Positions 1-5,631 of a stretch of 9,466 nt of DNA are shown piece by piece (the stretch's first letter is position 1; each line of letters opens with the position of its first letter). Source of the stretch: an uncultured Bacteroidia bacterium (lineage in GTDB: Bacteria; Bacteroidota; Bacteroidia; Bacteroidales; Prolixibacteraceae); contig CAIOOC010000415.1 of the NCBI GenBank assembly GCA_903859795.1, positions 1 to 9,466 on the forward strand. The letters run 5' to 3'. Under the pieces are notes generated by a model. That model worked only from the letters and a program-made list of their open reading frames with translations. It made no database searches and had not been told where the DNA came from. A program made the translations under genes and the position numbers.

Positions 1-141
1 ATTCGCCCAATCAAGATCAAAAAGCATGGGAGAAGAGCTCAAAGTTTATTCAAATATGGACTGACATATCTTTCAAATGTACTGTCTTTTAATGATATAG
101 ATAAATTTATTGAATGTTGTCAATTTTTGTCATGTACTTAG
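1..141 (+). CDS. IS4-family transposase, C-terminal fragment (cut by window edge)
   Basis: The + strand is open from base 1 in frame 1 and ends at TAG 139-141, giving the last 46 residues of a protein. The segment begins IRPIKIKKHGRRAQSLFKYG and ends FLSCT. The basic stretch KKHGRRAQSLFKYGL followed by a short helix and a terminal FLSCT is, from memory, the usual C-terminus of IS4-type DDE transposases in Bacteroidota. The catalytic DDE residues would lie upstream, outside the window, so activity cannot be judged. There is no frameshift in the visible part. The fragment is short, and the family call rests on this tail alone. Confidence 0.72.
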   Translation: MRPIKIKKHGRRAQSLFKYGLTYLSNVLSFNDIDKFIECCQFLSCT

Positions 142-238
142 TTCTTTGAGTTAAATCAAGAGAAAATGACCCTTAAGTAGAGTCCTAAGTATATCATTAT
201 ACAGATTAAAATAGGATAAGCGTTATTTTGGGACGAAC
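1..238 (+). mobile_element. Right end of an IS4-like insertion sequence (boundary approximate)
   Basis: After the transposase stop at 141 there are about 100 AT-rich non-coding bases before the stop codon of the next gene at 242. The segment at about 219-237, CGTTATTTTGGGACGAA with its flanks, is the best candidate for the terminal inverted repeat because it is the last non-coding sequence and is the most GC-containing part. The matching left end is outside the window, so neither the repeat nor a target-site duplication can be confirmed, and the right boundary is an estimate. Confidence 0.45.
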
Positions 239-241
239 CAG

Positions 242-1069
242 TTAAAAGCCATCGAAATCATCTGAAATTCCAGACTTTAAAATATTAATTCCATATGGTA
301 AATTGATGCTATATTGATTACTTAGCCCTTTTTTTACTAATTGATTAAGATCCAATTTGGTTGAGCCAATTGTAAAACCTACCAATTGAAAATATAAAAC
401 GGCCTCCAAATCAGTCGTTTTTCCATTATACGGCGCATATAAAAAATAAAAATTATTTCGAACATTAATATACTCATGTAATATATCGTCAAACTTGGCA
501 CCATTATTATTTTGGTCAGTGATCGGAAAATGGGATTTTGCTATTGAACCTACAGGATTCTTATATTTAGGAAATATTTTACTGCCACATACTCCCTGTA
601 AGAAGTTAAAAATATTGTTATAAATAACTTGAGACTTAACTAATCCGAAATATTTATTGGGCGAAATACCCTGAATACATTTATAAAAATATCCAACAAT
701 TTTTTTTCTCGATTTTGTTCCCCCAAAAGGCAATTTATCACTATTAATAAATCCTTTAAAATATCCATTAGTTATCCTCGTATATTTGTTTGCAGGGTTT
801 TTGGTAGGCTGATGGTGATCTTTTATTAATCTGTCCGAAATTGAAGAGCTGCTTTCTCCAACATAATATGGAATGAAACAAAAACTTTCATCAATGACCC
901 CTTTGTAATGCCGATATTCCGGGTAGCATAAAATTTTATGGTCATGGTTGTCCCCCTTTTCAGCCAGAAATCCCCAAATATAAACTCCTGGATTTTGAAG
1001 AGCTTCGAGTAGACATCCTGGTGTAATTTCATCGAAATGATGCAGTCCTAAAAGATTGATTTGTGTCAT
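242..1069 (-). CDS. Divergent GIY-YIG-type nuclease-like protein
   Basis: This 275-residue protein carries the marks of a GIY-YIG nuclease fold in the right order. GVY at 28-30 (PGVYIWGF) stands for GIY and YVG at 69-71 (PYYVGES) for YIG. They are followed by Arg80 in SISDRLIKDH, then His85/His86, and a candidate metal-binding Glu222 in DLEAVLYFQL. The spacing is unusual: about 38 residues separate GVY from YVG where 10-15 is common, and about 140 residues separate the Arg from the Glu. Family members cut DNA; the target here is unknown. The ATG at 1067-1069 is preceded by a good Bacteroidota promoter and no Shine-Dalgarno. The TAA at 242-244 is next to the IS end, so the C-terminus could have been trimmed by the insertion. 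The fold assignment is by motif only. Confidence 0.6.
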   Translation of the reverse strand: MTQINLLGLHHFDEITPGCLLEALQNPGVYIWGFLAEKGDNHDHKILCYPEYRHYKGVIDESFCFIPYYVGESSSSISDRLIKDHHQPTKNPANKYTRITNGYFKGFINSDKLPFGGTKSRKKIVGYFYKCIQGISPNKYFGLVKSQVIYNNIFNFLQGVCGSKIFPKYKNPVGSIAKSHFPITDQNNNGAKFDDILHEYINVRNNFYFLYAPYNGKTTDLEAVLYFQLVGFTIGSTKLDLNQLVKKGLSNQYSINLPYGINILKSGISDDFDGF

Positions 1070-1090
1070 GGTTTGTTAAATTTATTATTT

Positions 1091-1123
1091 CAAAAATATA
1101 ACAGATGAGCTTCGAAAATCAAA
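1091..1123 (-). promoter_or_regulatory. Bacteroidota-type promoter of the GIY-YIG-like gene
   Basis: Read on the minus strand, TTTG (1123-1120) is followed after 21 bases by TATTTTTG (1098-1091), a perfect match to the TAnnTTTG -7 box of the Bacteroidota primary sigma factor with a plausible -33 partner. The -7 box ends 21 bases before the ATG at 1069, so the leader would be short. This gives the nuclease gene its own transcript, separate from the gene upstream that stops at 1164. Confidence 0.6.
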
Positions 1124-1163
1124 ACAATAATTTCTATCCTATGAATTATAAAAGTAATAATAT

Positions 1164-3038
1164 TTATTTCAACCCCCAGTAATTTGCAATCATCACCATT
1201 GCCATCGTATCCAACTCGCAATACTGCAATAATTGCCTTTTGAGTTCTTGCTTTTCAGACGTTGATAAGGATTCATTAAATCTAATATCATTATATGCTT
1301 TCATGGCAGCTGTCCCTTCATTTACAGCATCTTCATCGTCATTTGTATTAAATTCCCCTTTAAGAGTTTTATATGGCGAAATTATTTCCCCATTGGCGTC
1401 TTTAGCTGAATATCTTTTGAAAAATGGGATATCATGTAATTGGGAATTATTATTCCATATGGCAGGAAGAACCTTTTTTATGGATGTCCGTCCTTTCATA
1501 TCGGGATGAAAATAATATTTAAGCGTTAAAGCGTTCATATCATTTAACCTTCCATCCCTTCCCATTTTTGAATCATTTGTAATATTCAAAAGCCATTCTT
1601 TTAGCGAATCATCTTGGTAATCGAAAATTTCCATCTGGTTCAAGATTGTCCTTAGGACAGTATTTTCGTGTGTCGCCCACATAAAAGGTGTTCCCATATT
1701 CCCGATCTGGTTCATCAATGCTTTAGCAAATTCAAAATTAGGGAAAGCATTATCCGTATGAATCCATTCAGTATGGATTGGTTCAGCACCTTTATATTTA
1801 ATGGTATGACAACTCCATTGAAAGGCTATTAATTCATAAGGTCTCATGCCCTGATGAAATGGGATTGCCCCAGTGTATGTTTCAAAATCAATAAAATGCA
1901 ATGGGTAAACATAGCTGTTCAAAACATTCTTGAATTCTGGAGATATCCACTCTGTTCCCGTTTTTGTGTGTTGAAGCTGAATTAATTGTCTATCACCCCG
2001 AACTCCTGTTTGACCTTTGGCATTACTTAGAACACTTAAGTCAATATCGTACAAAGATGTTTTGCCCGCTTTTATTAATTCATCCAAATAAACATTCTTC
2101 CCCAATGTGCCTCCATAGTACAAATCAAAGATATGTGGATCTGAATTTGCCAAATCTCCCCAGCACTCCATGTACCCGCACTTTGGGTCGCCTAATATTT
2201 TAAATTCGCAGGATTTACAATTCTTATTGATGGCAAAATCCTCGGTAGTTATACCGTCTTTAAGGATACGTAGAAAATTATCTGCCCGCTGCTTAATATC
2301 ATTTACTTTGGCTTTTACCAAATTTGTTACATCCCGATATTCCAATATCCCATCGTTCTTAAGCTGATTGATATACTTTCCCCTATCTGGATCATCATCA
2401 TATTTAAATTTAACTATTGGTCTTTTAAATGCAGAATGTTGTTGTGCAGGTAATTCTTCAATTTCAGCTGGGTGTGTTTTATCAAATTCCATATTAAACC
2501 AACCTGCCAACCCATCTATTTCTGTTCTTTTGGATTTATCGGGCATCAAAAGACTACAGAAATAATCATAATCGGGGTATTTCTCTGAAATAACATGGTA
2601 TTGATAAACGACATCCTCAATATAATTTTCCAGCTTTTTCTCCTGGCTGATTTTATCATCTTCGGAATCATGAGACTTCGCTTTTACTTCGATGATGTGT
2701 ATGTGATTGCCGTTCTTCTTTAATATATCAACTCGAACTATTTTATCATTTGATTTGATTGTCGCCTCGAATAAAACACAATTCTCAAGTTGAAGGTATC
2801 TTTCCGTTTCAAATATTGCCATTTCTTGAGATCCTTCTAATTCGATGCCCTCATCAAAAAGTAATGTAGCCATCTTTCCGATGATATACCCGCCTTGTGC
2901 CAGCATTGCCATGTATTCATCGGTGTCATTGCTTGTAGGATATCCTCTTTTCTTGTAGATCAATTTTTTAGGACAAGAAGATCCAAGTTGAAAATCGGTT
3001 TTTGAAAGTTGCATAAATCGGTTTTTGTGGATATGCAT
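1164..3038 (-). CDS. DUF2779 protein: Cas4/RecB-like nuclease domain fused to DEDD exonuclease-like domain
   Basis: The 624-residue protein has two nuclease-like parts. Residues about 9-295 resemble Cas4/RecB-type PD-(D/E)XK nucleases: LSKTDFQLGSSCPKKLIY with Cys22, Glu91, Asp104, the E117-V-K119 core in HIIEVKA, and Gln146. Cys274, Cys277, Cys287 and Cys292 follow; one N-terminal plus a C-terminal cysteine cluster is the pattern that holds a 4Fe-4S cluster in Cas4 and AddB. Residues about 378-624 match the DUF2779 / RNase H-like region: HFIDFETY (Asp384, Glu386), WATHENTVL near 454, RLNDMNAL (Asp500) and YCELDTMAM (Asp610), a DEDD-like acidic set. All expected residues are present, so it looks intact. 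Start: ATG 3038, but ATG 3014 (MQLSKTDF) fits the family's usual N-terminus better. The cellular role of the family is not established; a single-strand DNA or RNA nuclease is the inference. Confidence 0.85.
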   Translation of the reverse strand: MHIHKNRFMQLSKTDFQLGSSCPKKLIYKKRGYPTSNDTDEYMAMLAQGGYIIGKMATLLFDEGIELEGSQEMAIFETERYLQLENCVLFEATIKSNDKIVRVDILKKNGNHIHIIEVKAKSHDSEDDKISQEKKLENYIEDVVYQYHVISEKYPDYDYFCSLLMPDKSKRTEIDGLAGWFNMEFDKTHPAEIEELPAQQHSAFKRPIVKFKYDDDPDRGKYINQLKNDGILEYRDVTNLVKAKVNDIKQRADNFLRILKDGITTEDFAINKNCKSCEFKILGDPKCGYMECWGDLANSDPHIFDLYYGGTLGKNVYLDELIKAGKTSLYDIDLSVLSNAKGQTGVRGDRQLIQLQHTKTGTEWISPEFKNVLNSYVYPLHFIDFETYTGAIPFHQGMRPYELIAFQWSCHTIKYKGAEPIHTEWIHTDNAFPNFEFAKALMNQIGNMGTPFMWATHENTVLRTILNQMEIFDYQDDSLKEWLLNITNDSKMGRDGRLNDMNALTLKYYFHPDMKGRTSIKKVLPAIWNNNSQLHDIPFFKRYSAKDANGEIISPYKTLKGEFNTNDDEDAVNEGTAAMKAYNDIRFNESLSTSEKQELKRQLLQYCELDTMAMVMIANYWGLK

Positions 3039-3070
3039 TATCAGTAAAAAATCACCTAAGGGAAGTCTTT

Positions 3071-3110
3071 TAATAAATTAAAGGGACTGCTAATTAGATG
3101 ATTTAGTCCC
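3071..3110 (-). terminator. Possible rho-independent terminator after the lipoprotein gene
   Basis: GGGACT (3083-3088) and AGTCCC (3105-3110) form a 6-bp perfect stem with a 16-base loop. On the minus strand the stem is followed by a T-rich run (TTTAATTTATTA). It lies 31 bases beyond the stop of the lipoprotein gene and 45 bases before the DUF2779 start, so it would separate these units. The loop is long, so strength is uncertain. Confidence 0.45.
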
Positions 3111-3140
3111 AGTTCTATAATGTTCGTATCAGTGTCTTTA

Positions 3141-3428
3141 TCATTTCTTTGCTACAGGTTTCCACATAAAATATCCAAGGCTTACTACTGGCACTACTAG
3201 CGTCTCGCTGAACACGGCACTCAGTATCACGTCCTCGACGCTTATAGCATACTGAATGCTGTCATTCTTGTCAGACGGGTTCAAGAATCCGTACGGCTGT
3301 ACTTCTTTCACTTTTCCTCCTATCTCGAACTTCTTGGGCTTTGCACAGGAAAGGAGTAGAAATGCCAGAACAATAGCGAACATTAACTTTTCATACTGTA
3401 TTAATTTGTGTAAGAAAACATAATACAT
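3141..3428 (-). CDS. Small prophage-type lipoprotein with apparent frameshift at its start
   Basis: The open frame encodes 95 residues. The informative part begins at Met16 (ATG 3383): MFAIVLAFLLLSCAKP is a lipoprotein leader with lipobox LLSC, so the mature protein would be a small outer- or inner-membrane lipoprotein with a second hydrophobic segment (VILSAVFSETLVVPVVSLGYF, the last third). Small proteins of this layout with a VFSET-VVPVV-type segment occur, as I remember it, in Bacteroidota prophages; function unknown. In another frame, ATG 3392-3394 reads ATGAAAAGTTAATG. One extra A would give MKKLMFAIVLAFLLLSC, a textbook lipoprotein start. The gene thus seems to have lost one A from a run of five, leaving a poor leader without the KK. 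The segment is visibly more GC-rich than its neighbours, consistent with transfer. Confidence 0.55.
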   Translation of the reverse strand: MYYVFLHKLIQYEKLMFAIVLAFLLLSCAKPKKFEIGGKVKEVQPYGFLNPSDKNDSIQYAISVEDVILSAVFSETLVVPVVSLGYFMWKPVAKK

Positions 3429-3449
3429 TCTTTTGTGCGGAGAACATCG

Positions 3450-3572
3450 TCAGAATCGAACTGACTCCCCAGGTTTTGCAGAGACAGCATCTCCGTTTCC
3501 AAAAGTCCTGATCAAAGTACTGTTCTCCTTTCGGATTTCAACTTTGCCGTTTTTGATTATTAAAAGGCTCAT
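3450..3572 (-). CDS. Short prophage-type ORF (40 residues), probably a truncated repeat protein
   Basis: From ATG 3572 the ORF reads MSLLIIKNGKVEIRKEN and continues STLIRTFGNGDAVSAKPGESVRF, ending at TGA 3450-3452. The frame extends upstream to a TTG at 3665, but the added residues are AT-rich and look non-coding, so the ATG is preferred; a weak GAAAG lies just before it. The NGKVEIRKEN...LIRTFGNGDA unit resembles, from memory, small proteins of Bacteroidota phages in which this unit recurs two or three times. Here only one copy exists and the last codons overlap a tRNA T-arm-like sequence, so the gene may have been cut short by recombination. It precedes the lipoprotein gene by 21 bases in the same direction. 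Function unknown; it may not be expressed. Confidence 0.4.
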   Translation of the reverse strand: MSLLIIKNGKVEIRKENSTLIRTFGNGDAVSAKPGESVRF

Positions 3573-3654
3573 TACTTTCAGATATTCGAAATAAACTGTG
3601 TGAATTTTCAAATCATTTCTTAATTTTCTCCCAAAATAGTTTTTAATCCAGTCG

Positions 3655-3693
3655 ATTGATATCAATGGATCAACGGATTGTCATATTATATGA
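3655..3693. repeat. Two short perfect palindromes in an intergenic gap
   Basis: ATTGATATCAAT (3655-3666) is a perfect 12-base palindrome, and TCATATTATATGA (3681-3693) is a perfect 6+1+6 palindrome 14 bases further on. Both lie between the stop of the 188-residue gene (3698) and the small prophage-type ORFs. They could be an operator pair or a weak termination signal; in AT-rich DNA chance is also possible. Confidence 0.3.
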
Positions 3694-3697
3694 TAAT

Positions 3698-4264
3698 TTA
3701 ATGAGGCAGTACCTTGTTATTTACAAATAATTCACAAACTTTTTCCTCAATCCAAGGTTCATATTTTATAACTAATTGTTCAACCAAAGATTTATCAATA
3801 TTTTCTACCCTGATATTATGGGTTGGTCCAATTTCGGTATTATAATATGAAATTATTTTAGTTTGTGTCCTTAACACAATAGCTGTTGTTAGATTCCTGA
3901 TTTTAATTAACTGTTCAAATAATCTCTTGTAGTCAATATTTTTTGACTTTTGCCTAAGAATACTAATCTGAAAACTAAATGTTTTTATTTTGTTCCCCTT
4001 GTTAAAGGTAGCTTCTTCACTGGTAAAACCAACAAGAGACCAATTCAAATTTCTTATTGCTTTGAAAAGAAAAAAATCTTTTTTTACAGCTCTGCCAAAT
4101 AGTGTATTCGAAATAACAGACTTTCCAATGGGCGGTTTGTACTCAATCCAAATAAGATCGTCCAATTTAATAAGATCCTTAATTACTATCATTAAGGTTT
4201 CAACAAGTTTTTGGTCTGTTAATTCAAACAGACTAATCAAAAAACTAAATTTTGGTTCTTCCAT
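3698..4264 (-). CDS. Hypothetical protein, 188 residues
   Basis: I do not recognise this family. The frame can be extended to a TTG at 4333, which would overlap the previous gene by 26 bases; the ATG at 4264 (MEEPKFSFLISLFE) leaves a 43-base gap and is preferred. The protein is rich in Lys and Ile, has no signal peptide and no convincing membrane span, and looks cytosolic. Visible points are a Trp-containing strand DDLIWIEYKPPIGKS, an aromatic KKDFFLFKAIRNLNWSLVGF segment and an acidic C-terminal helix (YEPWIEEKVCELF). No catalytic motif stands out. It is the last gene of the run led by the AAA ATPase and directly follows the HExxH gene, so the two probably share a transcript. It could be a partner or immunity protein for the peptidase, which is only a positional guess. 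Confidence 0.6.
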   Translation of the reverse strand: MEEPKFSFLISLFELTDQKLVETLMIVIKDLIKLDDLIWIEYKPPIGKSVISNTLFGRAVKKDFFLFKAIRNLNWSLVGFTSEEATFNKGNKIKTFSFQISILRQKSKNIDYKRLFEQLIKIRNLTTAIVLRTQTKIISYYNTEIGPTHNIRVENIDKSLVEQLVIKYEPWIEEKVCELFVNNKVLPH

Positions 4265-4307
4265 GTCATATAAATTAGAGATTTTCTTGCTTTTAAGATT
4301 CTTAAAA

Positions 4308-4991
4308 TTATAAAAAATTCTGTGACGCCACAAATCCTCGGTAATTAGTCAGAAATTCTTCAAATGCCTTTAATGTCAATGGCACATTATCAGCATTCAT
4401 TCTTCGCAAAGCACCTAGAGCTGCAGACTCGAAATCCAGGATTATATTATATGGAGGATTGTCTTTAATCAACCAGTCAAACATTCTTTTCATCGATGCA
4501 TCATTCCCAATACCCTTGATTACAAAATGTTGCGCAATGGCTTCATGCAAATCATTGGAGATTTGATCATAATGTCTATTACTAAATGATCCATTTTCTT
4601 GCATATAATGAAAAAGCCAATGACCAATTTCATGAAGCAATACAATTTTTGTTAAATCAGCAATGCATTCTTCCACTGGCAATTGAAATTTATTTGCGTA
4701 ACCAGAAGCAACTTTTTCGATGTTTTTTATGAAAAGAACAATCCGTCCCTCATGAACCCAATCATGGCCTACTGATTTGTAAATTCCCAATACACCATCA
4801 AAATATTTCTCCCTGGCGATCTTTTTCTCTTCATCGGAAATTCCGATATATGGAAGGTCGTATTTGTGCCAAAGCCCAGTTGATGGAGCATAATTAGGAA
4901 AAAATCCATGTTCACTTAAATTATCAATAAGTAAGTCGATTTCGTTTGGCTTGGTTTGCCAAAATGGGAAAAGAGTTGTTTGAATATTCAT
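4308..4991 (-). CDS. HExxH zinc-metallopeptidase-like protein
   Basis: This 227-residue protein has a zincin active-site helix, VLLHEIGHWLFHY, with His120, Glu121 and His124, followed 26 residues later by Glu150 in DLHEAIAQHF, a good third zinc ligand. That is the gluzincin layout, similar in spacing to ImmA/IrrE-type peptidases that cleave regulators, but the rest of the sequence does not let me place it in a named family. There is no signal peptide or membrane span, so it should act in the cytoplasm. The N-terminal 100 residues (with GLWHKYDLPYIGISDEEKK) and the C-terminal 60 are unrecognised. The start is ATG 4991 without a Shine-Dalgarno. It lies 65 bases after the 168-residue gene and just before the 188-residue gene in the same direction. 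All residues needed for catalysis are present; the substrate is unknown. Confidence 0.65.
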   Translation of the reverse strand: MNIQTTLFPFWQTKPNEIDLLIDNLSEHGFFPNYAPSTGLWHKYDLPYIGISDEEKKIAREKYFDGVLGIYKSVGHDWVHEGRIVLFIKNIEKVASGYANKFQLPVEECIADLTKIVLLHEIGHWLFHYMQENGSFSNRHYDQISNDLHEAIAQHFVIKGIGNDASMKRMFDWLIKDNPPYNIILDFESAALGALRRMNADNVPLTLKAFEEFLTNYRGFVASQNFL

Positions 4992-5056
4992 TGTTATTCT
5001 ATTTTTGGGTTAATATTAATAAATTATATAGCATTCGACTATTGTCAGAATTTATT

Positions 5057-5563
5057 TTAATCCTCGGCCAATTGCTTATCCATCCACTCCGTCAACCGAT
5101 TATTAAGGATTTGAAATATATAACTGCTTTCGTGAATCTCAGGCCCTTCCAGCGTCTCTGTTTTCCATTCATAAAAATCGGGCATAAATTTTTCTTTCAG
5201 CCTTCGATCAGCCTCATTGCAATCAATAAGATTATCGAAAATCTTTTTAAACGAATAATCTGGGTAGTTAATTACCATTTTTAGATTATTCACGAAGTAT
5301 AGTAAAACCTTGAATGGGTAGTATTCTTTGGTCATACTTCTCACCCCGATACATACAAAAATATACTTCCCTTCTAAATCCTGTTTTAGCTCATAAGGAA
5401 GAGAATCGACTGAACTATACGCTTTTATACCGTCAAATTGTTGGATATAAGCTGTCCACTCTTTACATATAGCTGCAAGTTGCTTGTTTAAATAACCGAT
5501 TCGGTAAATATTCCTACCACCCAGATAATCACCAATATTCGTTTTCCAGTCCTTGTGTTCCAT
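5057..5563 (-). CDS. Hypothetical protein, 168 residues
   Basis: I do not recognise a family. The ATG at 5563 opens MEHKDWKTNIGDYLGG. The protein is rich in Tyr, Trp and Lys. It has one strand-like hydrophobic stretch (KYIFVCIGVRS), a second in YPFKVLLYFVNNLKMV, and a charged C-terminal helix ending in WMDKQLAED. There is no signal peptide, no clear membrane segment and no catalytic motif. It follows the AAA ATPase by 68 bases in the same direction and precedes the HExxH gene by 65 bases, so it probably belongs to the same transcript. A TAGCTTTG -7-like box (5599-5606, minus strand) lies 35 bases before its start and could give it a secondary promoter, although no -33 partner is seen. A partner protein or substrate adaptor for the ATPase is a guess from position. 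Confidence 0.65.
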   Translation of the reverse strand: MEHKDWKTNIGDYLGGRNIYRIGYLNKQLAAICKEWTAYIQQFDGIKAYSSVDSLPYELKQDLEGKYIFVCIGVRSMTKEYYPFKVLLYFVNNLKMVINYPDYSFKKIFDNLIDCNEADRRLKEKFMPDFYEWKTETLEGPEIHESSYIFQILNNRLTEWMDKQLAED

Positions 5564-5598
5564 ATTTTTAAAATTTATCGAATTCGAAATTATTCCAT

Positions 5599-5606
5599 CA
5601 AAGCTA
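5599..5606 (-). promoter_or_regulatory. Possible -7 box before the 168-residue gene
   Basis: TAGCTTTG on the minus strand matches TAnnTTTG exactly and ends 35 bases before the ATG at 5563. No TTTG is found at the expected distance upstream and the palindrome seen at the other promoters is absent, so this may be chance or a weak internal promoter. Confidence 0.25.
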
Positions 5607-5631
5607 TTTAATTTTTTGGAGTTCCCATTTT

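Noticed and set aside
1670..1676. Fourth copy of the GTGTCGC half-site as a WYL operator
   Set aside because: It lies inside the DUF2779 coding region and the partner arm 10 bases away is TATTT, so there is no palindrome and no -7 box at the right distance.
1240..2565. Several + strand ORFs of 65-89 residues
   Set aside because: They are antisense to the DUF2779 gene, whose domain motifs are clear, and none has a recognisable motif or ribosome site.
3439..3528. A functional tRNA gene
   Set aside because: Only the T-arm and outer pairing are present; no D-arm, no 7-base anticodon loop, no T8, and extra bases lie between the T-stem and the pairing 3' strand.
3573..3665. Upstream extension of the 40-codon ORF to a TTG start (71 residues)
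   Set aside because: The added residues start at TTG without a ribosome site and are AT-rich and unlike the GC-richer codons downstream; ATG 3572 fits the phage-type protein better.
3990..4313. + strand 107-residue ORF
   Set aside because: Antisense to the 188-residue gene; its composition looks like a reverse reading of Lys/Ile-rich codons and there is no start signal.
4265..4333. Upstream extension of the 188-residue gene to a TTG start with 26-base overlap
   Set aside because: It needs a TTG start and overlaps the HExxH gene; ATG 4264 is a normal start after a 43-base gap.
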